Of a stretch of DNA of 64,000 nt, positions 45,357-54,690 are shown in pieces. The stretch spans positions 1 to 64,000 of the forward strand of contig NZ_JAUNLS010000011.1 in assembly GCF_030532325.1 (NCBI RefSeq). Direction: 5' to 3'. The notes under the pieces are model-generated. The model was not told where the DNA came from and searched no databases. It saw only the letters and a list, made by a program, of their open reading frames with translations. This DNA comes from Corynebacterium sp. GTDB taxonomy: Bacteria > Actinomycetota > Actinomycetes > Mycobacteriales > Mycobacteriaceae. Within the stretch, counting starts at the first letter, position 1. Each line of letters begins with the position of its first letter. Position numbers and translations under genes: made by a program.

Positions 45357-46340
45357 CTAGTCGTCCTCGGCGTTGCGCTGGGCTTTGCCCTTGGCCTTGG
45401 CCTTGCTCTGGGCCTTCGCCGTGGAGAAGTTCCTCCGCCACCACCACATGAGTGCGGCGATGATGAGCGCTGCGGCGGCGAGGATGGCCCACATCCACCA
45501 CTGCAGGTGAGGGCCGCGCTTGTTGAAGGCGTCGGCGTCGTCAGGCTCCATGGCCACGCGGTGGGCGTGGACCAGCAGGCGGTGGGTGTTGATGCCGTAG
45601 GGAGTGCAGGTCACCAGGGTGATGAGGTCCTCACCGGGCACGCGGCGTAGCTGATCGGTCTCCTCAGGCAGGACAACGCTGATGTCGTGCACCTCGTACT
45701 TCATGCGCTGGCCGGAGACCGCGATGTAGATGGCGTCGCCCTCCTTCACCTTGGACAGGTCATCCCACAACGTGGCCGTCTGCAAACCGGTGTGGGCGGT
45801 CAGCACGGCGTGGCGGCCCTCAGCGGGGATGTCGGCGCCGGGCTGGCCGGGTTGGAGCCCGGCAGGCAAAGCGCCCACCGGGAGATCCGTGCCGTAGAGG
45901 TGGCCCACACCCTTGTCCAGCACGGCATCGCTCGTGCCGTGGTAGACGGGCAGATCGGAATCGATGGAGGGGATAACGATGCGCGCCATGACGGAGGTCT
46001 CAGCCAACTGGCTGAGGTAGCGCAGGTAGCGCTGGTACTCCGGGCTGGACTCGTCCTCGTGGGAGGTCCAGGCGTCGGCAAGCTGCGCGTCCTGGCGCTC
46101 AGCGTTGTAGCGCTGAGCTTCCTCCCATGCGCCGTGCAGGACCTCCGGGGCAGCGGCGGCCTCCAGCTTGGAGTACGCGTCTGCGGCCTTGCGCTGGCCG
46201 TAGTTGTTCCACTGCGTGGCCACCACGGGGTAGAGCAGTACGGCCAGGCCGGCCAGGATAAGCACCACGGCAATGATGGCATTGCCGTTGGCCTTGGGCT
46301 TCCTGGTTGCTGTGGGCTTCTTGGTATCGGTGGATTTCAT
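45357..46340 (-). CDS. Class C pilin sortase, last gene of the pilus locus
   Basis: This 327-residue transpeptidase links pilins on the outer membrane face. The active site is His183 (TAHTG), Cys245 (TLVTCTPYG) and Arg254 (NTHRLL). There is an N-terminal helix (AIIAVVLILAGLAVLLYPVV) and a C-terminal helix (WWMWAILAAAALIIAALMWW), both usual for class C. The lid, normally Asp-Pro-aromatic, reads DAW at residues 89-91, so the Pro is lost. It follows the tip-pilin gene by 11 nt. By position it resembles the second sortase of SpaD- or SpaH-type clusters of C. diphtheriae. Which of the two sortases polymerises the shaft cannot be told. Confidence 0.9.
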   Translation of the reverse strand: MKSTDTKKPTATRKPKANGNAIIAVVLILAGLAVLLYPVVATQWNNYGQRKAADAYSKLEAAAAPEVLHGAWEEAQRYNAERQDAQLADAWTSHEDESSPEYQRYLRYLSQLAETSVMARIVIPSIDSDLPVYHGTSDAVLDKGVGHLYGTDLPVGALPAGLQPGQPGADIPAEGRHAVLTAHTGLQTATLWDDLSKVKEGDAIYIAVSGQRMKYEVHDISVVLPEETDQLRRVPGEDLITLVTCTPYGINTHRLLVHAHRVAMEPDDADAFNKRGPHLQWWMWAILAAAALIIAALMWWWRRNFSTAKAQSKAKAKGKAQRNAEDD

Positions 46341-46351
46341 AGTGAGTGTTC

Positions 46352-49300
46352 CTATGCGCGGCGGCGGGCCACAAGCGCACCGGCGGCGATGATGAGAGCG
46401 CCCAGCAGGGCCAACCAGCCCACGCCCATCCCGCCGGTCTTGGGCAGGGAGCCCACGGTGACGTCGGCGATCTGGATGGTCACCACGTCTTTATCGGCGG
46501 TGGGCACGATGCTGGCCGGGAAGCCGTTCTTCTGGTCCTGGAACTCGATCTGTGCCTTGCCGTCGGCATCACGGGAAACGGTGAGCAGAATCGGCTTGGG
46601 CAGCAGCGAGTAACCAGCAGGGGAGCGGGTCTCCACCAGGAAGTAGGTCTGGCCGGACTTCACGGTGGTCGCACCGGAGGTTCCGCCCTGCGGGACCTCG
46701 ATGGGGGTGCCCTCGCCGGTGGGCTGGAGCTGGCCATCGGGGCCGAGGGAGGTCTCGAAGAGTGCAAAGGAGGCGTCGAGAAGCACGGCGTTGTCCTCGT
46801 GATCAACCTTCTGCAGCTGGATCTTCACATCAGGATCCTCCGGCGGACATTCGGCCGTGGAGGAATTGTTGCCGTGATCCGGATCTTCCTCATTACCCAG
46901 CACCGTGGCGGTGTTGGGCACGCAGCGGGCAGGGGTGCCCTCATCCACGGCGGCGGAGAACTCGAGGGACGCGGACTGGTTGAGCTTCACAGGCCCAAAG
47001 ATGGCCTGGAAAGCGGTCTTATCACCGTTGATTTCTACAAGAACGTTGGAGGGGTTGGCGTCTACGCGTACGTCCTTCAGACCCGCGGGAAACATATCCG
47101 TGAGCACGAAGCCAGAGGAACCATCCGGGCCCAGGTTGGACACCGTGGCGCGCCACCGCAGGCGGGCGGGCTGGACGCTGGTATCCACGCCCAGGAACTC
47201 CTTGGTGATCTGCAGATCCGTCTTCAACGGGGCGGTGCCGTTGCTGGTGCCGTTGGAGTTATAAGACACCGGCACGTTGCGCTCCACGCTGATGAGCTCA
47301 GCGGTGGGGTTGGCGGAGTCCGGGTTGATGATGCGCAGGCGCACGCCATCGGCAGTGGAGACAGTACTGGCGGTGCCAAAGCCCAAGTCGCCGTTGCCGT
47401 AGGTCCACGCCTTGCCCCACTGCAAACCGGTGGGAACGGAAAGGCCAGCGGCGGACTTCAGGTCGGTGATGTCGATTTCCTTGCGCTGACCGGTGCGCAG
47501 ATCCACGCGCTCAAGCAGCACACGGCCACCGGAGACCCAACCGTTGCGGATACCCCAGGCGTAGGTGCCGTTGGAGAAGTCCTCACCGCCGACGGTCTGC
47601 GGCAGTACGGTGTAGTCCTCCACGCGGTAGTTGCTCTTTTGACCGCTGTGATCGGTGGGGTTGCCGTAGCGCACCGCCGCAGTGACGTGATCCAGGTTGA
47701 CCTTGTACAAAGCACCGCTGCCGGATAGCGAGGCGTTGGAGACCCAGTAGTCACCGTTGGCATCGAAGAAGCCGTTGTTGATACCACCCCACAGGTCATT
47801 AGCCCAAGGCTGATCGTAGTTTCCGGCAAAGGCGTAGTCCTGAGTACCAGGCTTGGTCACCTTGCCCAGGTTGTAGACCTGGCCGGTCATGGGGTCGATC
47901 TGCAGGAGGTGACCAGCGGGGAAGCAGGGATCCTCCAGCGGGACCACGTCCGCGCCGTAACTATAGCCGTTGCTCTGAGCATCCATGTTGCGGATGACCT
48001 TGTGCTGGCCGATGCGCGGCTGGGAGATGGCGTAGAGCCAATTGTCGTCGGCGTTATACGCCAGCGAGTTGATCACCCAGCCGCTCTCCTTGCCAATAGG
48101 AACGAACTGCGCCGCACCCTGCTTCTGGTAGTAGAGCTGGGTGGAGTAGCGGTTCTGGCCGTCCGGCTTGGACGCCGTGACGTAGACGCGGTTTCCCTCG
48201 GCCTTTTCTACCTCAGTGAGCTCGCGGGCCGGGCGGCGGTAGGTCGAGGCCTGCCCATTGCCCATGTAGGGGATAGGGCGGCCATTGGGATCAGTCACGT
48301 CGGCGACACAACGCTGCGGGATCTCGCGGGCCGCGCGGTAGAGCTTGACCATGCCCACGCCGCAGGCGGTTGAGCGCTTGGTCAGGTTGATCTTGACGGC
48401 ACGGTACTGCACGCCGTTATCACGGATGGGGGAGTTGAAACGGATAAGTAGGCGGTTGCCCTGGGTCTGCAGGGTATAGCTGCTGCTGCCGATGCTGATG
48501 GGGGCGCGGTAGAGATCCATGCCGGGGTAGACCTGCACCGTGAGGTAGCGGTAATCGCTTACGCTTCCGATGTTGGAACCCATATCCACCGAGATCATCG
48601 AGAGATCCCCGTTGAAGCTGTTGTCTTTGACCTCATGAACCCACTGGGTAAACACCGCAGTGCTGCCATCGGTGCACTGCGTGGCGGTATTGGGCAGGTA
48701 GACGTAGCCCGCCTGGGAGGTCTCCGTGGCCGGCGGGGACAGGGGAGAATCACTGGGAGCGCCCAGGGTGCCGGTATCGCGGCGCCAGGGGGTGCCGGTA
48801 TCCGGCTGGTCCTTGGCCACACCCCAGATGGTCAGTGCGGTGCCGTCACAGGTTAGGCCCTGTGCATCCGGGATGAAGACGTGGAAATCGGAGTAGACGT
48901 GCGGCGGGGCCTGCAGCGGGTTGTTGAAGATGATAAACAGCGAGTCCCCCTCCACGCGGGTGGAAAAGTCCAGGCCGTTGGAGAGGTTCATGAAGCCGGA
49001 GCTGCCGCCGGTATTTCCGAATTGAACGCGGAAGCGGGGATCATTGGTATCAATGCTGGCGGCGTTGCGCAGCTTGACCTCCAGCATGGAGACGTTCTGC
49101 GAGGAACCACTGGTCGCACCGCCGACGCTATCGGCGGTGCGCCACCACTTCTTGAAGTAGGGGACACCATCGACGGTGCCACACTGGTGATCCGATTGCG
49201 GCAGCTTGACCGTATCCGCCGGTGGGAATGCGGGCGCGGCCTCGGTGGTGCCGTAGATGTCCATGCTGATCTTTGCGTTGGCAGGATCGAAGGAAAAGCG

Positions 49301-50431
49301 CGAAATGAGCTCAAAGGCGGCTGACTGTGCGAGCTCGATGGAGTCCACACGGGAGCCGTTGACCATGGGGTAGAACTCAAACTCCAGGTAGCCCAGCTGG
49401 TTGCTGATCACGCGCTTGCCGCTGCTGATCTGCGCGGTGCCGGCGGGCGCGGTGATGCCGTTGAGATTGAAGGTGAAGTCTTTGACGTCGAAGGCCTGGC
49501 CGGGCTTTTCCAGGCGGATAACCGCCTTGCTGAAGGTAGAAGCGCGCACGGTGCTGGCCTTAGTGGAATACGGGCCGGTGCCCGCGCCGGTGGTGGAGAC
49601 ATCCTTGAGCTGCAAGCCGCCGAGGCCGTTGACGCTGAAGCTGGGGTGCTGGCCACCGGCATCGGGCGCGGAGCAGTCCTGCGCTGCGACGTTAAACTCC
49701 CAGCGGGTGGTCGCCCCAGCGCTCAATACGTATCCGGCCTCCGGGGAAGCGGTGACAGTGACGGTGGAGGTGTCCGTGTCGTCGTGGCGTTCGTAGCGAA
49801 CGCCGGTGACCTGTGGGAGTTCCACGGTCTTGCGCACGCCGCACTGGCCCGGCTCCACGAGCTTGGGCGCCTGCGGGGTGATCTCGGTGAGCGCCGGGGC
49901 GTCCTCCGCGCCAGAGACGGTCATCCGTGGGTTCGTCAGCGGTGCGAAGTACTGGGCCACGATGGTGACGCGCTGGCCAGCCCGCACGGGGACATCGGCA
50001 ACGTTCAGTTGCCATTTCTTTGCGCTGAAATCCCAACCGAAGCCAGGGTTGGAAATCCTGCTTCCTCCCACCAAGAGGTAGGCGTTATCGCTGGCGGGGG
50101 AGCGCAGCGCGGTGAGCTTGGAATCCTCCAGCACCACGGTGTTGAGCGTGCCGGAGTGGGTGGCCGTCAGGGAAAAGCCCTTGAGGTCCACGTCTTCGTA
50201 GCCCACGGAGGCGGCACCGGAGTCCTGCCACGCGGTCTGCGCGTTTGCCTTCGGGGTGGCTCCGCCGAAACCGGCGGGCAATAGCACGGACACAACCAGG
50301 CCGAGGGCGATGGCGAGTGCTAAGACGCAGCGCGCCACCGTGGCGGTGCGCACTGCGGCGGTATGCCCTGTTGCGGTGTGTGCGGTCAGCGTTGCGGGCC
50401 CGGCGCTACGGGATGCAGTGACAATACGCAT
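46352..50431 (-). CDS. Large tip pilin (SpaC/SpaF/SpaG-like adhesin)
   Basis: This 1359-residue wall protein has a long N-terminal signal (LALAIALGLVVSVLLPAGF, ending ANAQT), several beta-rich Cys-containing domains, a middle region (about residues 730-1060) with short Tyr/Asn-rich repeats that resembles a beta-propeller, a DUF11-like domain (about 1110-1220) and a SpaA/prealbumin-like domain (about 1235-1320) with VETRSPAGYSL. It ends in LPKTGG, a helix and RRRA. Its size and position match the tip adhesin of corynebacterial pili, which contacts host cells. I see no von Willebrand MIDAS motif. It starts 11 nt after the minor pilin. Confidence 0.85.
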   Translation of the reverse strand: MRIVTASRSAGPATLTAHTATGHTAAVRTATVARCVLALAIALGLVVSVLLPAGFGGATPKANAQTAWQDSGAASVGYEDVDLKGFSLTATHSGTLNTVVLEDSKLTALRSPASDNAYLLVGGSRISNPGFGWDFSAKKWQLNVADVPVRAGQRVTIVAQYFAPLTNPRMTVSGAEDAPALTEITPQAPKLVEPGQCGVRKTVELPQVTGVRYERHDDTDTSTVTVTASPEAGYVLSAGATTRWEFNVAAQDCSAPDAGGQHPSFSVNGLGGLQLKDVSTTGAGTGPYSTKASTVRASTFSKAVIRLEKPGQAFDVKDFTFNLNGITAPAGTAQISSGKRVISNQLGYLEFEFYPMVNGSRVDSIELAQSAAFELISRFSFDPANAKISMDIYGTTEAAPAFPPADTVKLPQSDHQCGTVDGVPYFKKWWRTADSVGGATSGSSQNVSMLEVKLRNAASIDTNDPRFRVQFGNTGGSSGFMNLSNGLDFSTRVEGDSLFIIFNNPLQAPPHVYSDFHVFIPDAQGLTCDGTALTIWGVAKDQPDTGTPWRRDTGTLGAPSDSPLSPPATETSQAGYVYLPNTATQCTDGSTAVFTQWVHEVKDNSFNGDLSMISVDMGSNIGSVSDYRYLTVQVYPGMDLYRAPISIGSSSYTLQTQGNRLLIRFNSPIRDNGVQYRAVKINLTKRSTACGVGMVKLYRAAREIPQRCVADVTDPNGRPIPYMGNGQASTYRRPARELTEVEKAEGNRVYVTASKPDGQNRYSTQLYYQKQGAAQFVPIGKESGWVINSLAYNADDNWLYAISQPRIGQHKVIRNMDAQSNGYSYGADVVPLEDPCFPAGHLLQIDPMTGQVYNLGKVTKPGTQDYAFAGNYDQPWANDLWGGINNGFFDANGDYWVSNASLSGSGALYKVNLDHVTAAVRYGNPTDHSGQKSNYRVEDYTVLPQTVGGEDFSNGTYAWGIRNGWVSGGRVLLERVDLRTGQRKEIDITDLKSAAGLSVPTGLQWGKAWTYGNGDLGFGTASTVSTADGVRLRIINPDSANPTAELISVERNVPVSYNSNGTSNGTAPLKTDLQITKEFLGVDTSVQPARLRWRATVSNLGPDGSSGFVLTDMFPAGLKDVRVDANPSNVLVEINGDKTAFQAIFGPVKLNQSASLEFSAAVDEGTPARCVPNTATVLGNEEDPDHGNNSSTAECPPEDPDVKIQLQKVDHEDNAVLLDASFALFETSLGPDGQLQPTGEGTPIEVPQGGTSGATTVKSGQTYFLVETRSPAGYSLLPKPILLTVSRDADGKAQIEFQDQKNGFPASIVPTADKDVVTIQIADVTVGSLPKTGGMGVGWLALLGALIIAAGALVARRRA

Positions 50432-50442
50432 AGGTGGTGCCG

Positions 50443-51342
50443 TTAGTCTTTCTTATTTCGTCGTGCGGATGCGGTTACTGTGATGACGCCAGCGCCGATG
50501 AGCGCCAGGCCAGCAAAGACAATGCCGATGACCTGAACACCCGTCATGGCCAGGCCAGGTGGCAGGGGAGTTGCAGGGGCACCGGGCGGTGGTGGTGCCT
50601 TGACTGTGGTGCCGGGCGTGCCCGGCTCGCTGGGCTCCGTGGGCGGCGGTGGTGCCTTGACTGTGGTGCCTGGGGTACGCGGCGTGGTGGGCGTGGGCGG
50701 AGTATCCCGCGGGGTAGTGGGCGGGGATGGCGGGGTCGAGGGTGTGGTGGAACGTGGCTTGGCCACAATGACACCCGCCGGGGCGGTGCCCTCCTCCTCG
50801 GAGACCTGGAAAGGCACAGCGACGAGGAAGGAGTTGATGTTGCGGTGCTGTGGGCTAGGCGCCTCAGAGACCACCAGGAAGATGCCGCGGGGAAGGTCCT
50901 CGAAGAGCACCGTGCCGTTTGCGTCGGTGGCCGCGCGGAAGGTGCGGGATTTCTCCCACTGCTGGGCAATGGCCTCCAGGCTGGTGCCGTGAATCTTTGC
51001 GAGGTCTCCCTGGGAGTTCGGGTCAATACCAGCTAGTTGTTGCAGCTCGATCATCACGCCGTCGACCTTCCCGGTAGGCGGGGTGCCATCAGCGTTGCGA
51101 TTACCGCGGGCCAGGGTGATCTGCAGGTTATGCGTCATGGCGGTGGCGCTATCCTGCAGGGAGTCCGCGCCGACCACGGGCACGGCGTGCGCCGGGGTGG
51201 GCGCCCAGGCGCCGGTGCTGCTCCAGGCCAGCAGCGCTGCGGTGCAGGCTGCCATCCCCGTGCCCACGCGGGTGCGCGTTCTACTAGTGTGGGCGCTCCT
51301 GGTGCGCGTCTTACTGGTCACTGTCCTACCGGTGCGTGTCAT
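50443..51342 (-). CDS. Minor (basal) pilin
   Basis: This 299-residue pilin starts at ATG 51342, just after GGGGAAGG and 17 nt inside the end of the sortase gene. A signal peptide ending in PAHA precedes one pilin domain (residues 45-180, with LFEDLPRGIFLVVSEAP as the E-box-like strand). A Pro/Thr stalk follows with two copies of PGTTVKAPPPP, and the sorting signal is LAMTG with a helix and RRNKKD tail. In Spa-type pili such a protein (SpaB/SpaE/SpaI) is the basal subunit attached to the wall by the housekeeping sortase. A longer frame upstream is a shadow of the sortase gene. Confidence 0.87.
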   Translation of the reverse strand: MTRTGRTVTSKTRTRSAHTSRTRTRVGTGMAACTAALLAWSSTGAWAPTPAHAVPVVGADSLQDSATAMTHNLQITLARGNRNADGTPPTGKVDGVMIELQQLAGIDPNSQGDLAKIHGTSLEAIAQQWEKSRTFRAATDANGTVLFEDLPRGIFLVVSEAPSPQHRNINSFLVAVPFQVSEEEGTAPAGVIVAKPRSTTPSTPPSPPTTPRDTPPTPTTPRTPGTTVKAPPPPTEPSEPGTPGTTVKAPPPPGAPATPLPPGLAMTGVQVIGIVFAGLALIGAGVITVTASARRNKKD

Positions 51343-52288
51343 AGTTACCTTCCCCTGGGCGGGCGTTGTGCTTGATGGGTTCTTCTTCTGTGTGCTGGGG
51401 TTTTCTTGCGCGGCGGGCGGTGTGCCACAGCCACCACGCCAGCGAGATTCCGGCCAGCATGACCGCTGTGAGCAGCGCGTACATCCACCACTGCCAGCCG
51501 GAACCGTGGGTGCTATCCAAAAGCGTTGCTTCGGCGGCATCGAGTGGTACCTGGTGTCCACGCACCAGCAGGCGGTGGGAGTTGATGCCATAGGGGGTGC
51601 AGGTGATTAGCGTGATGTAATCCTTGCCCTCCTCCGGGCGCAGACCTTCTGTCTGCGTGGGCAGTACTACGCTGCGCTTGTCCACGACGTATTTCATCCT
51701 GTGGCCCGAAACCTGCACGTAGAAGACGTCACCCTCTGTGAGCTTGGCGAGGTTATCGAACATCGTGACGTTGGTCAGCCCGGTGTGTCCGGTAATGACT
51801 GCGTGGGTTCCCGGACCGCCTACGGGCAGGTCGGATCCGTAGAGATGGCCCAGGCCTTCCTGCAGGGTTTTCTCTTCCGTGCCGTGGTAGAGCGGCAAAT
51901 CCACGGTGATGCTGGGGATCACGATGCGCGCCATGGCCTTGGTGGCTGAGAGCTGAGTGAGGTACTCGGCGTAGTCGGCGTTGGACTCGTCGATTTGGTT
52001 TAGCCAGGGATCCAGGATGGGCCCGGTGGTGCGGGTGCTGTTGTAGTTGTGGGCTGCATCCCACTGCGTCTGCTTGGCCTCTTGTGGCGCGGCGGCGTCG
52101 AGCTTGGCGTATTCCTGCGCGGCCTTGGTGGTGTTGTGGTTATTCCACGCTGTAGCCACTATCGGGTAGGCCATGACCAGCATGCCGATGATGACCAGCA
52201 GCGCGGGCAACAGTATGCGTGCCGGCCGGCCTGCCTTGTTGCGTTGGGGTGGCCGCTTTCCCGGGCGGGAAGCAAGAACAAGCTTCAC
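51326..52288 (-). CDS. Class C pilin sortase with DPW lid
   Basis: This 320-residue sortase has active-site residues His168 (TGHTG), Cys230 (TLITCTPYG) and Arg239 (NSHRLL). The autoinhibitory lid Asp-Pro-Trp is at residues 93-95. Two membrane helices flank the enzyme (LLPALLVIIGMLVMAYPIVA and WWMYALLTAVMLAGISLAWW). It starts at GTG 52288 with GGAG 7-9 nt upstream. It lies between the major and minor pilin genes, the place of srtC in the SpaD cluster, and is the best candidate for polymerising the shaft. A 268-bp gap with hairpins separates it from the major pilin. Confidence 0.92.
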   Translation of the reverse strand: MKLVLASRPGKRPPQRNKAGRPARILLPALLVIIGMLVMAYPIVATAWNNHNTTKAAQEYAKLDAAAPQEAKQTQWDAAHNYNSTRTTGPILDPWLNQIDESNADYAEYLTQLSATKAMARIVIPSITVDLPLYHGTEEKTLQEGLGHLYGSDLPVGGPGTHAVITGHTGLTNVTMFDNLAKLTEGDVFYVQVSGHRMKYVVDKRSVVLPTQTEGLRPEEGKDYITLITCTPYGINSHRLLVRGHQVPLDAAEATLLDSTHGSGWQWWMYALLTAVMLAGISLAWWLWHTARRARKPQHTEEEPIKHNARPGEGNYDTHR

Positions 52289-52479
52289 TCAGAACTCCAC
52301 AACTGTTGTGACAGATAGCCGCCCCTGGCCGAAATCCGGCATGCTGAGCTTTCACGAATCTTCGGGGGTGCAGGACTACGAGAATTGGAAAGACAAAAAT
52401 CTAAAACTGTAAAAACAAAAAAGAAACGGGGTAGCTCTTGCGGAGCGGCGTGGCGATGTCTCACCTTCCGCCCCGCTCA

Positions 52480-52535
52480 GCCACACCCCGCGGGGGAGTG
52501 TGGCCTAGCCCAGGCAGCTACGTTCCTGGGCTAGG
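52480..52535 (-). terminator. Two abutting hairpins after the major pilin gene
   Basis: On the minus strand an 11-bp stem (CCTAGCCCAGG with CCTGGGCTAGG, 52504-52535) is followed at once by a second (GCCACAC...GTGTGGC, 52480-52504). No U-run follows, so they may cause partial termination or protect the 3' end of the pilin mRNA, leaving less transcript for the sortase and minor pilins. Confidence 0.55.
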
Positions 52536-52556
52536 GATGAGCGCTTGCCAGCGCGA

Positions 52557-54197
52557 TTAGTTCTTGGCACTGCGGCGTGCGAAGAACGCACCGGCGCCAA
52601 TGATGAGAGCACCGATAGCCGCGAGGATGCCCACGCCGGCGCCGCCGGTCAGGGGCAGGTTCGGGGTCTCCTGGCGGACGTTCTCGATCTCCAGGGCGCC
52701 GTTCTTCAGCGGGGTGGATGCAGAGGCCAGGCTGATGATCGGTTGGTTGTTCAGCGGGTCATCGCCACGAGCTTCGGTGACAGTAAGCGTGAACTGGTGA
52801 AGCTTATCGGACAGGGCATAACCAGCGGGTGCCTCGATCTCCTTCAGGCAGTAAGCCAGATCCTGCGGCACATCGCCAGTGTTGTTGTCATTGAAGACGT
52901 TGTTGACGTGCAGGCCATCGATGGTGAATACGCCATTCTTGTCGGTGACAAACTCGTTCTGGCCCTTGATGGTGACGCGGTTTTCTTCCTTATCGTCGAC
53001 GCCAGCCTCGCACTTATCATCCTCAGACTGGAAGAGGGCGAACTTAGCGCCAGAAAGCGGCTTCTTGCCTTCACCATTGTCGGAGTTGGCATCGACCTTC
53101 TGAACCTTGACCTTGCCGTGGTAGGTGTAAACCTTGTTGGTCTTGTTCTCAATGTCGTTGCCGCCATTGGGGTTGTTGGTGATGATGGTGGCCTCGTTGG
53201 TGATGTCACCCGCATCCTCGCCCACCGGAAGAACCTCTACATCAAAGATGAGGGAAAGGGTCTCGCCAGACTTGACCTTGTCTAGGCCGGAACGAGTTAG
53301 CTCAACGGTCAGCTTGGTGCCGACGGTAGCGCTGGCACCCGTCGCGGTGACCGTGTAATCGGCGTCGTCGAGAACTAGACCTTCAGCGGTCTTAGCTTCA
53401 ATGTTGGCAGTCGCTTCATCGAAGGAAACGCGCGGATCGAGCTGATCCTCGAAGTAGAACTTGGTCAGCTTCTTGCTGTCATCGAAGTGCGGAGCTTGAC
53501 CGGTCACGGTGTAGGTGATGCTGTCACCTGCGTTCTGGTTAGCGTCGTCGACTTCCTTGGTCACCTGGACCTTGGAGTTCTTCGGGTAGACGTGGACGTC
53601 GTAGTTCCAGTTGCTCTTCTGGCCCTCGCCGTTTTGTGCTGACTGATCTTCATCGTTGTTGGTGGTCGGAACAAACACCAAGAAGGGCTTGCCAGGAACT
53701 AGGGAGGTGTTATCGGTAACGACCTCTTCGACCAAGTAGACGCCGATCGGAAGATCCGTCGCGGTGAAAACACCATTGGTGCTGGTCAGTTCCTTGGTAT
53801 CACCAAAGGGCTTCGCAGTCTCCGGCGTCAGGGCCTTAGCCTTGGCGAATCCCTCGTTAGTGGTGAGGTCAGCCTCGACCTGGGTCACCTCGAACTTAAT
53901 GGACTTAAGGTCCTCTTCGGTGACATCGTTGCCCGGCTCGTCGTTGAGCTGATTACCAGAGTGGTTGGTTCCGTCCTCAGCACCAATGCGCTTGTGAATG
54001 GTAATGGAGCCGGTCTTGGTGAAGTCGATGTTGCCGCTGGCGACATTCTGAGCCGGAGCCTCCTGGGCAAGCACGGAAACCTGCTCCGCAGCAGCGATGC
54101 CCGGGGCAGCCAGGGCGGTAGACAGGCCTACGATTGCTGCAAATGATACGGAGCGGGCCGTACGAGAAACTTTTTTCACGCGAAAAGTCCTTTTCAT
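52557..54197 (-). CDS. Major pilin shaft protein (SpaA/SpaD/SpaH-like)
   Basis: This 546-residue pilin has a signal peptide (FAAIVGLSTALAAPGIAAAE), an N-terminal domain ending in the pilin motif WNYDVHVYPKNSKV (near residue 195), whose Lys is joined to the next subunit, two further Ig-like domains, and an E box LAYCLKEIEAPAGYAL (near 450). Domains of this type carry internal Lys-Asn isopeptide bonds. The sorting signal is LPLTG with helix and RRSAKN tail. ATG 54197 lacks a good ribosome-binding site, whereas GTG 54179 has AAAAGGA 8 nt upstream, so the true start may be 6 codons later. It is the first gene of the pilus locus. Confidence 0.92.
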   Translation of the reverse strand: MKRTFRVKKVSRTARSVSFAAIVGLSTALAAPGIAAAEQVSVLAQEAPAQNVASGNIDFTKTGSITIHKRIGAEDGTNHSGNQLNDEPGNDVTEEDLKSIKFEVTQVEADLTTNEGFAKAKALTPETAKPFGDTKELTSTNGVFTATDLPIGVYLVEEVVTDNTSLVPGKPFLVFVPTTNNDEDQSAQNGEGQKSNWNYDVHVYPKNSKVQVTKEVDDANQNAGDSITYTVTGQAPHFDDSKKLTKFYFEDQLDPRVSFDEATANIEAKTAEGLVLDDADYTVTATGASATVGTKLTVELTRSGLDKVKSGETLSLIFDVEVLPVGEDAGDITNEATIITNNPNGGNDIENKTNKVYTYHGKVKVQKVDANSDNGEGKKPLSGAKFALFQSEDDKCEAGVDDKEENRVTIKGQNEFVTDKNGVFTIDGLHVNNVFNDNNTGDVPQDLAYCLKEIEAPAGYALSDKLHQFTLTVTEARGDDPLNNQPIISLASASTPLKNGALEIENVRQETPNLPLTGGAGVGILAAIGALIIGAGAFFARRSAKN

Positions 54198-54690
54198 GGC
54201 GAGTAAACGGAGACTTTCTCCATTTACGAGGAATACGAATCACGCGACCGTCGCCCTTGAATGGCTTAAGGGGCGACGTTCCCCAACGCACCTTAGTTAA
54301 GGTTCCTCTCAGGAATCTGTCGCGGATTGCCTCATTTTTGGTGAACCCTGACGGAAAGGCAAGTTGAAACAAAGCGAAAATTAAGATCCCTCTAAGGAAT
54401 GGGTAACGTTCGACACCCCTCCCATAAAGTGTTTTAATGGCTAACTAATCGGTGTCGTATCAACCAACCTACGGGTTGGTAATTTGCGGCGGGTGTCAAT
54501 TTGTATCCCTGCCAGCGGAAAAAGCCTCATTTAATGCAAGTCTTATGCAAACGGAAGTGGCAAAAGAAATACCGACCAACAGGTCGGCTTGAGTGCTCTA
54601 AATGTGCCTCATATTTCTAGGTGAGATGAATCACCAATCTGAGGATCGGTCCGATTATGTGTGTTTGGTTCTGCTTAGTCAGCGGCGTCC
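54198..54690. promoter_or_regulatory. Pilus promoter region, 493 bp, with inverted repeats and a CRP-type site
   Basis: There is no gene here. The stretch is AT-richer than its neighbours. It contains ACCAACC-N4-GGTTGGT (54463-54480) and CCGACC-N4-GGTCGG (54572-54587), which look like two copies of one dyad about 108 bp apart, and GGTGA-N6-TCACC (54620-54635), with GlxR/CRP geometry. It must hold the promoter of the minus-strand pilus locus. A small hairpin (GGAG-AAAGT-CTCC) lies in the leader just before the pilin start. Confidence 0.5.
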
